64,000 nucleotides of DNA from Artemia franciscana (lineage: Eukaryota > Arthropoda > Branchiopoda > Anostraca > Artemiidae), in the NCBI RefSeq assembly GCF_032884065.1, contig NC_088881.1:13171260-13235259 (forward strand), given 5' to 3'. Numbering within the stretch: position 1 is the first letter of the stretch; each line of letters begins with the position of its first letter. Shown here one piece after another: positions 13,561-26,200 of this stretch. The notes below the pieces were generated by a model. That model saw only the letters and a program-made list of their open reading frames with translations. It was not told the origin of the DNA and did no database searches. The translations under genes and the position numbers were made by a program.

Positions 13561-15672
13561 TACGCGCCATAATAGTTACGCGCCATTGTAGTTGTGTCCC
13601 TATGTCCCACCTGTGAATATAGATAGATATATATATATATGGTTTTAACTACGTAAAACTTGCGAATATACAACATTCTTTGCTGTCCCATTGTCTTTGC
13701 ATATAAATAGATTGTCAGGTTTACCGACTCTTGAACATGCAACATATAATGGTCCATGGGAAAACAATCTGTATTCAGATCTATACCTCATGATTCTAAT
13801 GATTGCCCTTGAGCTTTGTTGATGGTGATTGCTAATCGACCATTCCCTGTCCCGGTGTCCCGGTCGTCATTTACATCCCCCTGTTTCCTCCGGTGTCCCC
13901 GTTGTAGTTGTGTCCCTGTGTCCCGGTCGTCATTTATATTCCCTGTGTCCCGGTCGTCATTTGTATCCCGGTGTCCCGGTCTGTATATACATTCGTTTTT
14001 TAGTTTTGTTTTTCTCCTTTATTTTTTTCCTTTTTTTTTCTTTTTTAGCTTATTTAGATTTTTAGATTTTTTAGTTTTTTTATTAGTTTTTAGTTTTTTT
14101 TTTCTTTTTAGTTTTTTTGTCCCGGTCGTCATTTATATCCCCCTGTTTCCCCCGGTGTCCCCGTTGTAGTTGTGTCCCTGTGTCCCGGTCGTCATTTATA
14201 TTCCCTGTGTCCCGGTCGTCATTTGTATCCCGGTGTACCGGTCTGTATATACATTCGTTTTTTAGTTTTGTTTTTCTCCTTTATTTTTTTCCTTTTTTTT
14301 TCTTTTTTAGTTTATTTAGATTTTTAGATTTTTTAGTTTTTTTATTAGTTTTTAGTTTTTTTTTCTTTTTAGTTTTTTTGTAGTTTTTACCTTCTTTTTA
14401 GTTTTGTTAATTTTTTTTTTACTTATGTCCTGGTCGTCATTTATGCTCCCTATGTCCCGGTGCTTTGTTGATTGCTAATCGAACATTCCTTTTGTCCTGG
14501 TCGCTTTCTCTTTGAGTGTCGTCATTTATTTTTTTCTTTTTTAGTTCTTTTAGTTTTTACCTTTTTTAGTTTTTTTTAGTTTTTTAGATGAAAATTTTTT
14601 TTAGTTTTTTCCTTTTTTTCTTTTTAGTTTTTATTGGTTTTTACCTTTATGTTAGCTTATTTTTCAGTTTTTTCCTTTTTTCTTAGTTTTTTTTATTTTT
14701 TATTTTTTTTAGTTTTTTACCTTTTTTTAGTTTTTTTAGTTTTTTTAGTTTTTTTAGTTTTTTAGCTTTTTTACTTTTTTTATTAGTTTTTAGTTTTTTT
14801 GTAGTTTTTGCCTTTTTTTAGTTTTTTCAGTTTTTTTTTAGTTTTTTATTGGTTTTTACCTTTATTTTAGCTTATTTTTCAGTTTTTTCCTTTTTTTTAG
14901 TTTTTTTTAGTTTTTAGTTTTTTTAGTTTTTTACCTTTTTTTAGTTTTTTTAGTTTTTTTAGTTTTTTAGCTTTTTTATTTTTTTTTATTAGTTTTTAGT
15001 TTTTTTTGTAGTTTTTGCCTTTTTTTAGTTTTTTTAGTTTTTTAGCTTTTTTATTAGTTTTTAGTTTTTTTTGTAGTTTTTGCCTTTTTTTAGTTTGACA
15101 ACTTATTTTTATATATATAGATAGTTTTTTTTTTTACTTATGTCCTGGTCGTCATTTATACTCCCTGTGTCCCTGTGCTTTGTTGATTGCTAATCGAACA
15201 TTCCTTTTGTCCTGGTCGCTTTCTCTTTGAGTGTCGTCATTTATTAGTTTTTTCCTTTTTTTTTTAGTTTTTTATTGGTTTTTACCTTTATTTTAGCTTA
15301 TTTTTCAGTTTTTTCCTTTTTTTTAGTTTTTTTTTATTTTTTATTTTTTTTAGTTTTTTACCTTTTTTTAGTTTTTTTTTAGTTTTTTTAGTTTTTTAGC
15401 TTTTTTACTTTTTTTATTAGTTTTTAGTTTTTTTTGTAGTTTTTGCCTTTTTTTAGTTTTTTCAGTTTTTTTTTTTTAGTTTTTTATTGGTTTTTACCTT
15501 TATAGTTTTTTTAGTTTTTTAGCTTTTTTATTTTTTTTATTAGTTTTTAGTTTTTTTTGTAGTTTTTGCCTTTTTTTAGTTTTTTCAGTTTTGACGTCAC
15601 CTGATCCAGTTTTTTCAGGTGACGTCACCTGACACATCCATCCATCCATCCACAGACAACTTATTTTTATAT
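13561..15672. repeat. 2.1-kb tandem duplication, unit 2
   Basis: Second unit, starting abruptly with TACGCGCC at 13561 after the TTTTTATAT end of unit 1. It therefore lacks the Helitron GC hairpin and CTAG terminus that precede unit 1. It ends ACTTATTTTTATAT at 15672. Near identity implies a very recent event or an assembly artefact. Confidence 0.88.
13645..13839 (-). pseudogene. Helitron helicase C-terminus, broken (copy e)
   Basis: Copy of the d remnant carried by the tandem duplication, from the INKAQGQ codons near 13839 to the stop at 13647-13645. It has the same one-base lesion as copy d, so it was duplicated after inactivation. Confidence 0.8.
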
Positions 15673-16810
15673 ATATAGAAGATATATATATACATATATA
15701 TATATATGCTCTTTTAGCCAGACTATCTGGAATATCTGACTATCTGGATTTTTACAGTGCGTTCAGGTTCTTGAAACATTTCTTTTGTCTGAAAATGTTG
15801 AACAGAATGTCACGAACAAAGATTGCAGCTATTAATGACCCTATGATAAATAGAGCTAATAGTTGATCAGACACAAACTCTTTCAAATAATTTATTTGGC
15901 AAACACTTTAGGATATCCTTCTGGTGAGGTACATGAAAGACAAAGCTAAGGGAAATTATGACTTATTACACTCAAAACTTTGTGACCAGGAAATAGCTAA
16001 AAGGACGAAGTGCGTCCAATCCTTTTTTGACGGTGATTATTCTAAAATGGCCTTTTTTTTATTAATGTGATGATGAGGAAGCATAACATTTATGATTAAT
16101 ATGAAGGAGCATATAGATAGCAATAGAGCGCCTTTGAATCTGAAAACAGAGAGATGAAAAAATGAAAGAAAAAGGATATCCCTCCCTTTTTTTGAATAAA
16201 TTTCTTTTCGGTAAAAGTGCTGCTTTGAAAAAAAGTGTCACAATAGTGTGATGTTTCCCTAATAGAACCACTTAATAAAAGTACCAAAAATGGCACGAAA
16301 GTGTCACCCGTGACAACCTTGTTCATTAAGGCAGTTTCCCTAGCCAAGTAAACATAATTAGTTAAAACGAAGCAAGCGGAACGAAGCAAGCCCCGAAATC
16401 CCTCTGTCTCACTGTCTTGCTACTGTTTATTTTGCTTGGGTGATTAAAAATCCTGCTTAACCACACTTGTAGTTTCCTACCATACTTATAGTTTGCTAGC
16501 CATTGAATATATTAAAAATCTTATTTTTTCATTTCTCAAAAAAGGAGAAACCTTGTATATAGTTTATGATAGTTGAGGGTGAAAAAGCAAATGACCACTC
16601 ACCATAATTAAATTAAAGGGCCTAAGCTGGATTGAAGTCCCCATGCATCTTTTTGAAATAGTCCGTTATTATTAACTACTGAAATTTAAATTGAACCAGT
16701 ATTCGAGTCAAATTGCTGAAGTGATTGTTCTTGGCCTAAGACGGCTTGGTTCTCCGGTGAGTTGTTAGTAGTTGTAGTAATGACTAAATACCCCTTTGTT
16801 TGTTAACGAG
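15673..16810. other. Unique-looking sequence, no gene seen
   Basis: A short TA/TATACA tract to about 15707, a small GACTATCTGG direct repeat at 15720-15750, then ordinary AT-rich DNA. A minus-strand open frame around 16100-16390 shows no recognisable motif. Confidence 0.45.
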
Positions 16811-17007
16811 AAAATCAGCGAAACGACAATTTCTAATTTAATCTGGTCTGGTTCCTGATACGCCTGCCAAATTTCATCGTCCTAGCTTTACTGGAAGTGC
16901 CTAAACTAGCAAAACCGGGACAGACAAACAGACCGACCGACAGACAGACCGACAGAATTTGCGATTGCTATATGTCTCTTGGTAGATACCAAGTGCCATA
17001 AAAAAGA
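16811..17007 (+). mobile_element. Family H 3' fragment (copy 4)
   Basis: Carries only the last module of family H: AATTTAATCTGGTCTGG, the TTTCATCGTCCTAGC word, GCAAAACCGGGAC, a GACCGACCGACAGAC run, and the degraded terminal hairpin CTTGGTAGATACCAAG followed by TGCCATAAAAA. It lies only about 80 nt beyond the stop codon of the minus-strand helicase gene, so it may overlap that gene's 3' end or downstream region. Confidence 0.75.
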
Positions 17008-17082
17008 TAAAACATTACTTGTCCATATCAATTTATAACAAACAATTAAAAATGAAGTTTTTAAAACACCTGAAAAACAAAA

Positions 17083-17088
17083 TTTATT
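17083..17088 (-). terminator. Polyadenylation signal AATAAA
   Basis: On the minus strand the TAA stop (17090-17088) runs straight into AATAAA at 17088-17083, sharing one base. A T-rich stretch follows. Such a tight stop/poly(A) overlap implies a 3' UTR of only some tens of bases if this signal is used. Confidence 0.6.
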
Positions 17089-17219
17089 TATAATTTTTCC
17101 GTATGGTTTTCATTATCTTCAAGGTACGTTTCCACTCCTTTTTTCTTCAGTCTGGCGGCTATTATACGTTTGATATTGGCATTGACATTAGGCAAATCTG
17201 CTGTTTTCCGGGCAGTGAA
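17088..17219 (-). CDS. DDX28: DDX28-like last coding exon
   Basis: Acceptor TTCTTCTTCTAG, then TTC ACT GCC CGG. It encodes [20 protein letters not shown] and a lysine-rich end finishing HTEKL-stop, 43 residues. Corresponds to the short basic tail after motif VI in DDX28. Phase 0 start, joined to the exon ending VQKIE. Confidence 0.85.
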   Translation of the reverse strand, partial: FTARKTADLPNVNANIKRIIAARLKKKGVETYLEDNENHTEKL

Positions 17220-20200
17220 CTAGAAGAAGAAGAAGGTTAAGGGAACTAAAAGAAAAAAAAAACAGTTCAATTGTAAAGTTAATGTGCCGCAATACTATAA
17301 TATAACGCCTCAAAATTACAACAGAAAACGCTTCGTATTTTTAGGCAAGCTTCCATGGGGGAGCCTCGAGTTTATCTTAAAAATTCCAATTTGAAAAATT
17401 GTTGCATATATGGATTACACGTGAAAAATGAGGTTTATCTGATATTTTTTTTTAAACGCTTCAATTTAGTGGATAATAATTTGGCTTTAAATAGGTTTTC
17501 AGATGCCTTATGGAAAATAATCACTGTTGACCTCCCCCAGAACATGCCAAGTTTTAGTGTAAATTAATAAAATAAAAACATTTGCCACAAAAGTAGTTTT
17601 CAATAAAAGTAAAGAACTCCATTGAACCAAAAATGGACAAAAACAAAATCAAATAATCTACCAAGCGTAAAACTACAACAACTCAGCATCGATAAATATA
17701 TGAAACCCAAAACGAGCAGAAATAGTAGGGCTCAAAACGCCTATGCCTTTCCAAGGCCAGAACATAATTTGCACTTTACTGAAAAAACAAAAATGAATGT
17801 GCATTGTCAGTTTAATATACATTTACTGATATTTATTAACCAAAATTTTAATAATATTTGATTTACTGAAGTTATAAAGGTAAAATAAAAAATAAATTAC
17901 AGTGTTGTATTAGCAATAGTAGCAGCAGTATTCTTAGCGGTAGTAGCATGTGCATATATTGCATTTTGATCAGTTGAACATGGCTTTCATGATGCCCCAG
18001 AAGTTTTACCTTGACACGCTAAGCCGTTCCAAAAATATTGCGCTTTCGACACCCTTTTGACGCTTTTTAACTGCTTAATGCTCTAAAATTTACAAGTTGC
18101 TGCAATTGAAGTAGTAGTTGGAGCAGTTTAGTAGTAACAAGCATATATTAGCTTTTTGTCAATTGATCTTCCCCTTTTAGTATTCTCCGACAGATTCAAT
18201 TTAATATCCAAATTGATTCTTGAGATACGCCCTTTTGACTATCTACATGCGCATAGTGGGTTTTGATTTAGTTCAAATTTCCCCTCAATATTCTGTCAAA
18301 TTTTCACCTTCATACGGGTAGCCTTAATTATACTAGTATCATAGTAGTAGTGGTAGTAGTAGGAACAGTTGTAGCAGTATGTATAATTATTATTAGTAAC
18401 AATGGTAGCAGCAGTATTAATCATAGTAGTAACTGTTATATTTTGCGTTTTGGTCAACTGAACAATCCCAATCATGATGCCCCTGAAGTTTCTTCTTGGT
18501 ATGGTAAGCCGCTCAAAAATATATTGCTGACACGCCCGTATCAGCAATCTGTATACACATACTACGTTTTGATTTAGTTCAAATTTCCCCTTAACGTTTC
18601 CTCAGATATTGTTTTCAATATCCTCAGCCTTAGTAGGACTCGCTACAGAAGTATTAGTTTCAGTGATAGTAGTGGTAGTAGTAATAGTACTTTTGGCAGC
18701 AGTTGAAGCAGCAGTAGTTGTAGTAGTATTAGCGTGCAAATACTGCCTTTTTGGTCAATTGATCATCTTCCTTATCATTTCTTGGAAATTCCAAATTAAT
18801 ATCCTCAATCATTCCTGAGGGACATCCTTTTGACAATCCACAAGCACATAAAATGTTATGATTTTTTTTTTAAAACTTCCCTCGACATTCCCTGAAAGAC
18901 TCATCTTAATGCCCTTCATATTTTGGGAGAGTAGAAGTCAAACATGCATACCTCTTTCCAATAACATATACTATATGCAAACAATGAGCAAACTACATAA
19001 CTTGCAGCCCTTGCCCTGAGGCCTAAGGGGGGGGGATATCACCAAACACATAATTACTGAGCCTTTCAACAATCCTGAAAAAATTGATGTCTCAAAACTT
19101 TGTTTGGATGCTTGTTACGGAAAATGATGGACATGGAGGGGGGGTTTCTCATATCAATTTGACTCTTGAAAAGGACACTATAACTTCCAATTTAAATGAA
19201 ATGAGATCCATCTGAATTTAATGCGACCACCCATCCCAAGAGAATCTTATATGCCTCCGGGCATAACTTAAAGCCCTTGCCTCAGTGTTCTGGGGGGGTG
19301 TTCCAGCCTCGGAGGCATTGTTATATGTTCCTTGGACTATTTTAAACAAAATTGTCATCGCACAATTTCAATCATATACATTTGGTGAAAAGAGGGGTAG
19401 TTGGGAGGGGGGCTAATTGACCTTCATCACAATCGACCCTTAAAAGGGAGCTAGAACTTCCAATTTCAACCAAATGAGCCGCCTCTTAAGTTTATACAAC
19501 CATCCTTTCTATAAGAACCTCAAATGCCCCAGGGGCTAACTTACAACCCTCACCCTTAGGCTCTGGCGGTTTGTATCAACCTCAAAAGCCTTGTTATATG
19601 ATCTTTGGAATATTTTGAATAAAAGGCCTGTCTCAAGATATCTATTGGATGCATCTCAGGAAGACAAGACGTGCTTGTGTGTTTGGGGGGGGGGAGGTTA
19701 ACTGCACTCTTATCACTTTGACTCTTGAAAAGGGCACTAGAACTACTGACTACCAATCCAATGAGTTGCCTTCAAAGCATATACGACCACCCCTTCTACA
19801 AGAACCTCATATGCCCCCAGGGAATAACTTACAACCCTTGCCATGAGAGCTGTAGGGGGGGGGGTCTTCCTCGGAAACATAATTTCCGGACCCTTTCACT
19901 ACGATGACACAATTGTCATTTCTAACTTTTGATTGGAGATATCAAGAGAAATGAAGAGCGTGGAGGGGGACTGGTTGCTCTCAAATCACTTTGACTCTTA
20001 ACAAGGCCACTATGCCTTCCAATTTCAAAGCAAATGAGCCCCACCTGAATTTTACACGACCACCCATTCCATAAAAACTTTGTGTGCACTCATTGTATAG
20101 CTTACAGTCCTATCCCCAGGGCAGGGGGGGTGTCAATCCTAGAGGCATTTTTATACGTTCTTTGGACTATTTTGAACAAAATCGCTATCTCATAATTTCA

Positions 20201-23200
20201 ATCAGATACGTTTAGTGAAAAGAGGGGTTGTCGGAGACCCCATCAGAATCTAGGAAAACGGCTACACCAGCATAAAGAAGACATAGACAAAGCATTAATT
20301 TCTAATAGTCCCAATATCTCCTTTGATTCTGCTCTAGCTTGTCACATATTTAATAATCCCTCCCATACAATACTTTTTGAAAACTCTTCTCTCATTAGTA
20401 ATGATTTTGGGGTAAAACAGGTGGTTCGGGAATCAATCGAAATCAGTCTCAAAGTAAATAATAATATTTCGTTGAATAGGGACTTGGGGGAGTACTCACT
20501 GAATTCTTTATGCTCAAATTTAATTAAAAATGATCGAACAAAATATTTTACTAAACCAATTTATAATAGTATTGAACCAGTTACAAAAAGGCCTTTAACG
20601 CAAGTTACCAAAAAAACATAACTAGCTTTGAAAACTTGTATTTAATTATTTTGTTCTGTTTTGTTTGAATGAATTTAACATCTCACATCATTTTATTTAT
20701 CAGTTCTGGTTGAACTTCGTTGAAGTAAGGATGCTCGGGCTGTTTCAAAAATTCTTTTAAAACATTTTTAGTTTTAACTTTTTACATTTTAAAATAAGTT
20801 TATATATATACACATTTTTTTTTCTTGTGTTGTTCTGAAGACGACCCGTGGACATAGGGCCAAAATATCCACTGAATTGAATTCCACTGTCTTGGAAAAA
20901 AATCCCTATTGTTCCTAAGTTGTGTTTGGTTGAAAGGGTGGGCGTGGGAGGGGGATTAATTGCCCTCCAATGACTTTTGATAATTAAAAAGGTCACCGGC
21001 CGTTTCAACTTCCAATCAAATGAGCCCTTTTTGAAGTTTTAACGACAACTACTTTGATATAAAGTGCCCTGGTCTAATAAAAAAAAAAAAAATAAAATAA
21101 TAATACATTGTGCCAACATCGTTCTTTACTTAGGCAGCGTTATTACGCTGCCTATGGTAATGCGTCCAAAAGTGGCAAAAGGAGAATGAACATGTTTTCA
21201 AATAATACTGAATGTATTAAGCATGTTTTGATTTGTCAAGACGTTTGGAAGATTCAAAATGATTGTAGTTTCTAACTAAAGTAAAATTATGAAAAAACAA
21301 AAAATGCTAGCCAAAATATAAATTTTAAAGTTGAATCCAAATATGCAAAATTTTTACCACCAGAATTTTAAAGGAGTTCCTGTTAATATTTTTAATCCAT
21401 AACTATAGGCTTTTTATTCCACTTTTCACCTTTTTTTATTTCGCTTTAAAACTGGATTAGCTTCTTTATATATCACCATTTACATAAAATATTAAGACAC
21501 ATAATTTTACCAGTCTTCAAATTTCTTATTTGAACACAAACAGAAAAAAACTTGGTTGGCATTATGATCTATAGAATAATATCACTTTCCGAAGTTTAGA
21601 GCAACGGTCATATGCATTAAGCTGGTGAAGTAGAGGTAGAACTCTAAAAACAAGACCTACTTCCATCTAGCGTCAGGTGTTGTAATTTAGTTACAAATAA
21701 ATACTACATAAAAATTAACTTGTGGTATAACGCTAAGCTTAGACCATGAAAAACTGGGCAATTCTTATCTAAATATTAAAGGGGAACATTTTAAAGCGAC
21801 TATCAAGTTTAAAAAAGTTCTAAAGGGCAAGATCACGCAGAGCTCCCAAGTCACTTGTGCAATTTTTGCTAAAATCAGATTTGCGCATTCTTTGCTTAAT
21901 GCTGCTATAGTAGATGTATAAAAAAAGTGAAAAACTGGATTTTTGAATTTCGTATGCTTTAGACTAGGCACCATCCTTGATATGGAAGATAAATTTTCAC
22001 CGAACAAATTCTCTGTCTTTTTAATTGGGTAGCGATAAAATAGTTCATGGGCGATATGAATCTGTCCATAGACAACCCAAGGAAACTGCAAATAATAAAT
22101 CGAGGGATGCTGTCTGTTTCAATATGGGAAACAGTTTAACTGAATAATCAGCAGAAATTTAGAAAAGTCACGTAAAAATCAAGTTCTTGAAGGCCGGCTT
22201 TCCCCTCCTTCAAGAAAACTTCCTATCGTAAAAAAAAAAAAACTTATTAAGAAACTGCTGTTCAAAAAGATTTCATAAACAAAATCTAGCTCTTGATTTT
22301 ACCGTAAATAGCTGTCAAAAAAGCGAGAAAAGAATTGAAAACGTGTTTTTAATTATTCTTATTTCGCTTGAGTGAATCCCCTCGTTTCACTTCATTTTAT
22401 CTATCGATCCTGGTTGAAATTCGTTGAAGTAAGGATTTTGGGACTGTTTTAAAGTTTTTAGTTTTAAAGGTAGTCTTAAAAATAAAAAAAAATAAAAAAA
22501 CCTACTATTCTACCTGTTGTTTGTATTTATGATTTTAAGGACTTGCTGGTAAATTTTCATCGACTGCTTTTATTTAGCATCACCGTAAGCTGCATATCAA
22601 CAACTAGTTTGTCGCCGATAAAGCCACTATTAAGAGCGTTCTATAGTATGCTTTTGGGTATTGCCAAGAAAGACTTGAGCTCAACCTTCTATGCATACAA
22701 AATAAATAAAGCATGCCTCTAAAAGAGACTATTTGTCTTGGCTTTACTCTGATTAGCCATGGCTCTCAAGTCTTTCATCACTTCCACCAAATTGATGTTT
22801 CAAAAACAAGAGAATGACAGAAATGAATTGATCGAATAATAATTAAAGAAAAACAAAAAAAAATCACAGGGGTTTACTAAATTGTAGAAAAAAGAGAAAC
22901 AGTTTTGGATACAGAGAATAATGTGCTACACTCCTAGCTTTTTTTGACTCGCTAATGTTAATCATCAAGACAAGTTTGGTGCTACTGATGATGCCATAAA
23001 TTTTTAAAAAAAGCTTTCAAGCAAACAAAAGTCAGTTACCTCAATCTTCTGTACGAGATCCACTTCTAGATGATGTTTTGTAACCAAACTAGTGACATGT
23101 CCAGTCACTTTTGCACCGACTCTTCCAACTCTTCCAACTCGGTGAATGTAATCTGACATGTTTAATGGAAAGTCAAAATTAATTACGTGATGAACCTAGG

Positions 23201-26200
23201 ACAATGAAATCAATTATTTTTATTTTAGTCTACTTATTCTTCAGGACCTTATGTAGAGTGGTTACAAAGATAGGCAGAATACTAATGACGATATGCGTTT
23301 CATATACTCAGGCTATACATTTGAAACTTGATCTATACCTTATACAAGAGCCTAATCAAGGGGTAGGCGTGTCTGGGGATTCACTGTCCTCATTAAAAAT
23401 ATGAAAAATCTTTTTTTTTCTTTTTTTTTTTAATAACGGTTATTGAAATATCTTTTGCATAGATGGAAAATCCATACCCCTCAACTGCCTCTCATGCTGC
23501 CTGGAATACTCTGCACGAGTCCACTAAAAGCGTCACTTGTTTGGTACACGTTCAGAAAAATTGCCAAAAATATTTAATTTTTTGGGGTAATTTTGTTATA
23601 TTCCTTTTTAATTATTTATTTCATTTTTCCTAATAGCCCTGTGCATTGAAAATTTATAGGTCGAGTTAGAAATATATGTTGGTATTGTTTATTGCACAGG
23701 GTCCATTACTCTAGCTCGGTTTTTGGCGGGTAACGAGTGACTGGTTGCAGCTCGCTTTTCTTTTTTAGTGTTTCTAATCTATTTCTCCCTATATTCCCGA
23801 CCATAAGAACATGCGGGGATATTATGATGAGACATTTGTCTTTTATGGTTGAAAATAATTAATCTTTAAATAAATCTTCATCACCGTTGATTGTTTATTT
23901 ACAATCGACTTCATGCATTTTGCTCCGTATAGTCACAGCTACTCTGATCGTTTTATCTAGAGCTCTAGTTGATTTTTTGCAACTCCTGTCACTGAGTAGA
24001 GTCAACGTCTAGTCACTTAAGAACAGCGGTGACTCTGGCCTCCCTCCCGCTCAAAGCCAAATCTTAACTAACACTCCCCCACCCTTGTCACCGAAAAATT
24101 TTCAGGCTAAATTAAAAATAAATTACTTATTAACAAAAATTTCATTTATCAACACCATTTTTCATTTATTTAAATCTGACTTTTCTTACTTTATATGGGA
24201 AAAGATATTTGGAAGATTAAATTACTTATTAACAAAATTTCATTTATTAACATAGTTTGTCATTTATTTAAATCTGACTTTTCTTATTTTATATGGGAAA
24301 AGATATAGGGAAAATACAGAGTATAATATACTATGGGTCTACAAACATAGATACAAATACAGGTACAAACATAAATACACTAGTTTCGATTTAGGGGAAT
24401 TCGTTACCTAAAAGTATCACAGTATACTATTGCTATAGAACAAAAACAGGGGATTCGATGCCTATACAAGAATAATTTTGAAATGACCAGTATTGGCGAA
24501 AATATTGACAAGAATAAACCGAAATACGCTATGCGCATCCATATTGTCAAAAGGGCGTATCTAAAATATCTTAGATTCTTTCCAAGATAGCAAAAAAAAG
24601 AAAGATTTTGGAGAGTATTAACTCCTTAGCTGTTTAAAACTGTTCGATCCTCTCTCTAGTTTTCCTCACTATCACTTAAAAAATGCTACCCACCTAGTGG
24701 CCAGCTAGGATGTCCCCCTCGAAATTTCAAAGTTCTTTCACTATGAAGTCACTACCACATAGTCATGGTTACTCAAAAGATGCACTTTATAGCTACTAAC
24801 TTCGTTAGACTAGCCTTATCACTCAATAGAGAAACAAATATTACACGTTATCATAACGTTTAGACGTTTTGAAACTTCGTATTTTAGCTTATAACTGTAA
24901 AAATGACAATTAGAAAGCTGAAGAAGTATTTGTAGTAGTGCGGCATTGGAAAGAAATAGAAATCTTTCTTTTTTATCCACTTAGCCCTTTGGCTAATACA
25001 GAAAAAATGCACGTGATAGACAACATTCGTCGATCGCATCAATTAGCAATTTAGTTGACGTTTGCCCACACTCGATTTTCAAGTCACCCAATATTTACCG
25101 ACAAAAAATTCAAAGTCGAAAAAGCGTGGTAAGAATGGCCCAGGATGATGTTTTATTCCCATGCTCTCAGGAACAAAGCTGAAAGTTTGTGTGTCCCTTT
25201 TCTCTTTTTTCAACAATATTCGTGTGAAAGAGGGCAGCCTCAATCAGCTTCTCGGTCAAATCACTTTCAATCTTAATTGAGTCTTCCATTGCTGCTGTGT
25301 TTAAAAAAAATTTCGAAAAAAAATTCCACTTAGTTGCCGTGTATAAGTTGAGCTTTTCTATCTTGACAAATTGCTTGACAAAGCAACCAAAATGAAAATC
25401 GACAATCGTCTATATTGCGGAGATGACCAAATGTTGCTCCTTTGTTTATTTTTATTTATTTCTACCAAGATTGGTTAAGAGAAGTATTTATTTTTAATTT
25501 TTGTGCATATTTAGTGTTTCTTAAAGGTAGCTCAATTGCATTCGAGCTATACTCTCAGCCTTGAGTTACCTAATATTTTGTATATATTGGTTATAATAAA
25601 AGAACCTAGAACCATGAACCTTGTGAGCCTGGACGAGATAATTGTCAAAACTGTTTACTAGCCAATTCTCAAAGGAGGGATCAGCAGCACAATGTCTGTC
25701 AAATCATGCTTTTGATCCTCCTGATCATCATTGTCAGGCCAGTCCTCCTTCTGAGAGTAGTTGATCAAATAGTTTTCGATTAAGAACACAATGGCAAGAA
25801 TATGAAGCAGCCACGACTTACTGCATATCAAGGGCATAACATATATATTGGGGCATAGCATATATACAGGGGGCATAAGCTCTCAGAGTATGGTATCAGA
25901 GTTTTTTCCACTATGAAACCGCTATCTCTCTATAATAAGGGCAAAGAGAAAACCCAAGCTGATCAGCTACGTATACGTGAAATTCCAGAAGTTAGACAAT
26001 TCACGGATATTGCCAAAAACGATTCATGAACCCTATGATAAAAACGTAGCGAAATCTCCTTTGCAATTCAAACCTATAACGACAAATTCTTCCTCAACAG
26101 AACGTAGTCATTAAGGCAACAATGCAACAAATAAAGGATTAAAATTTACTTTTACTAAATACTTCTTATGATTTTTAAAGGAAAGTAGTAGGGGTAGATG

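Noticed and set aside
21765..22091. 108-codon minus-strand frame
   Set aside because: No recognisable domain, no splice signals, AT-rich codon use typical of intron noise.
25658..25876. Minus-strand frame with an acidic patch
   Set aside because: Briefly considered as a transposase remnant, but no catalytic or DNA-binding motif could be read.
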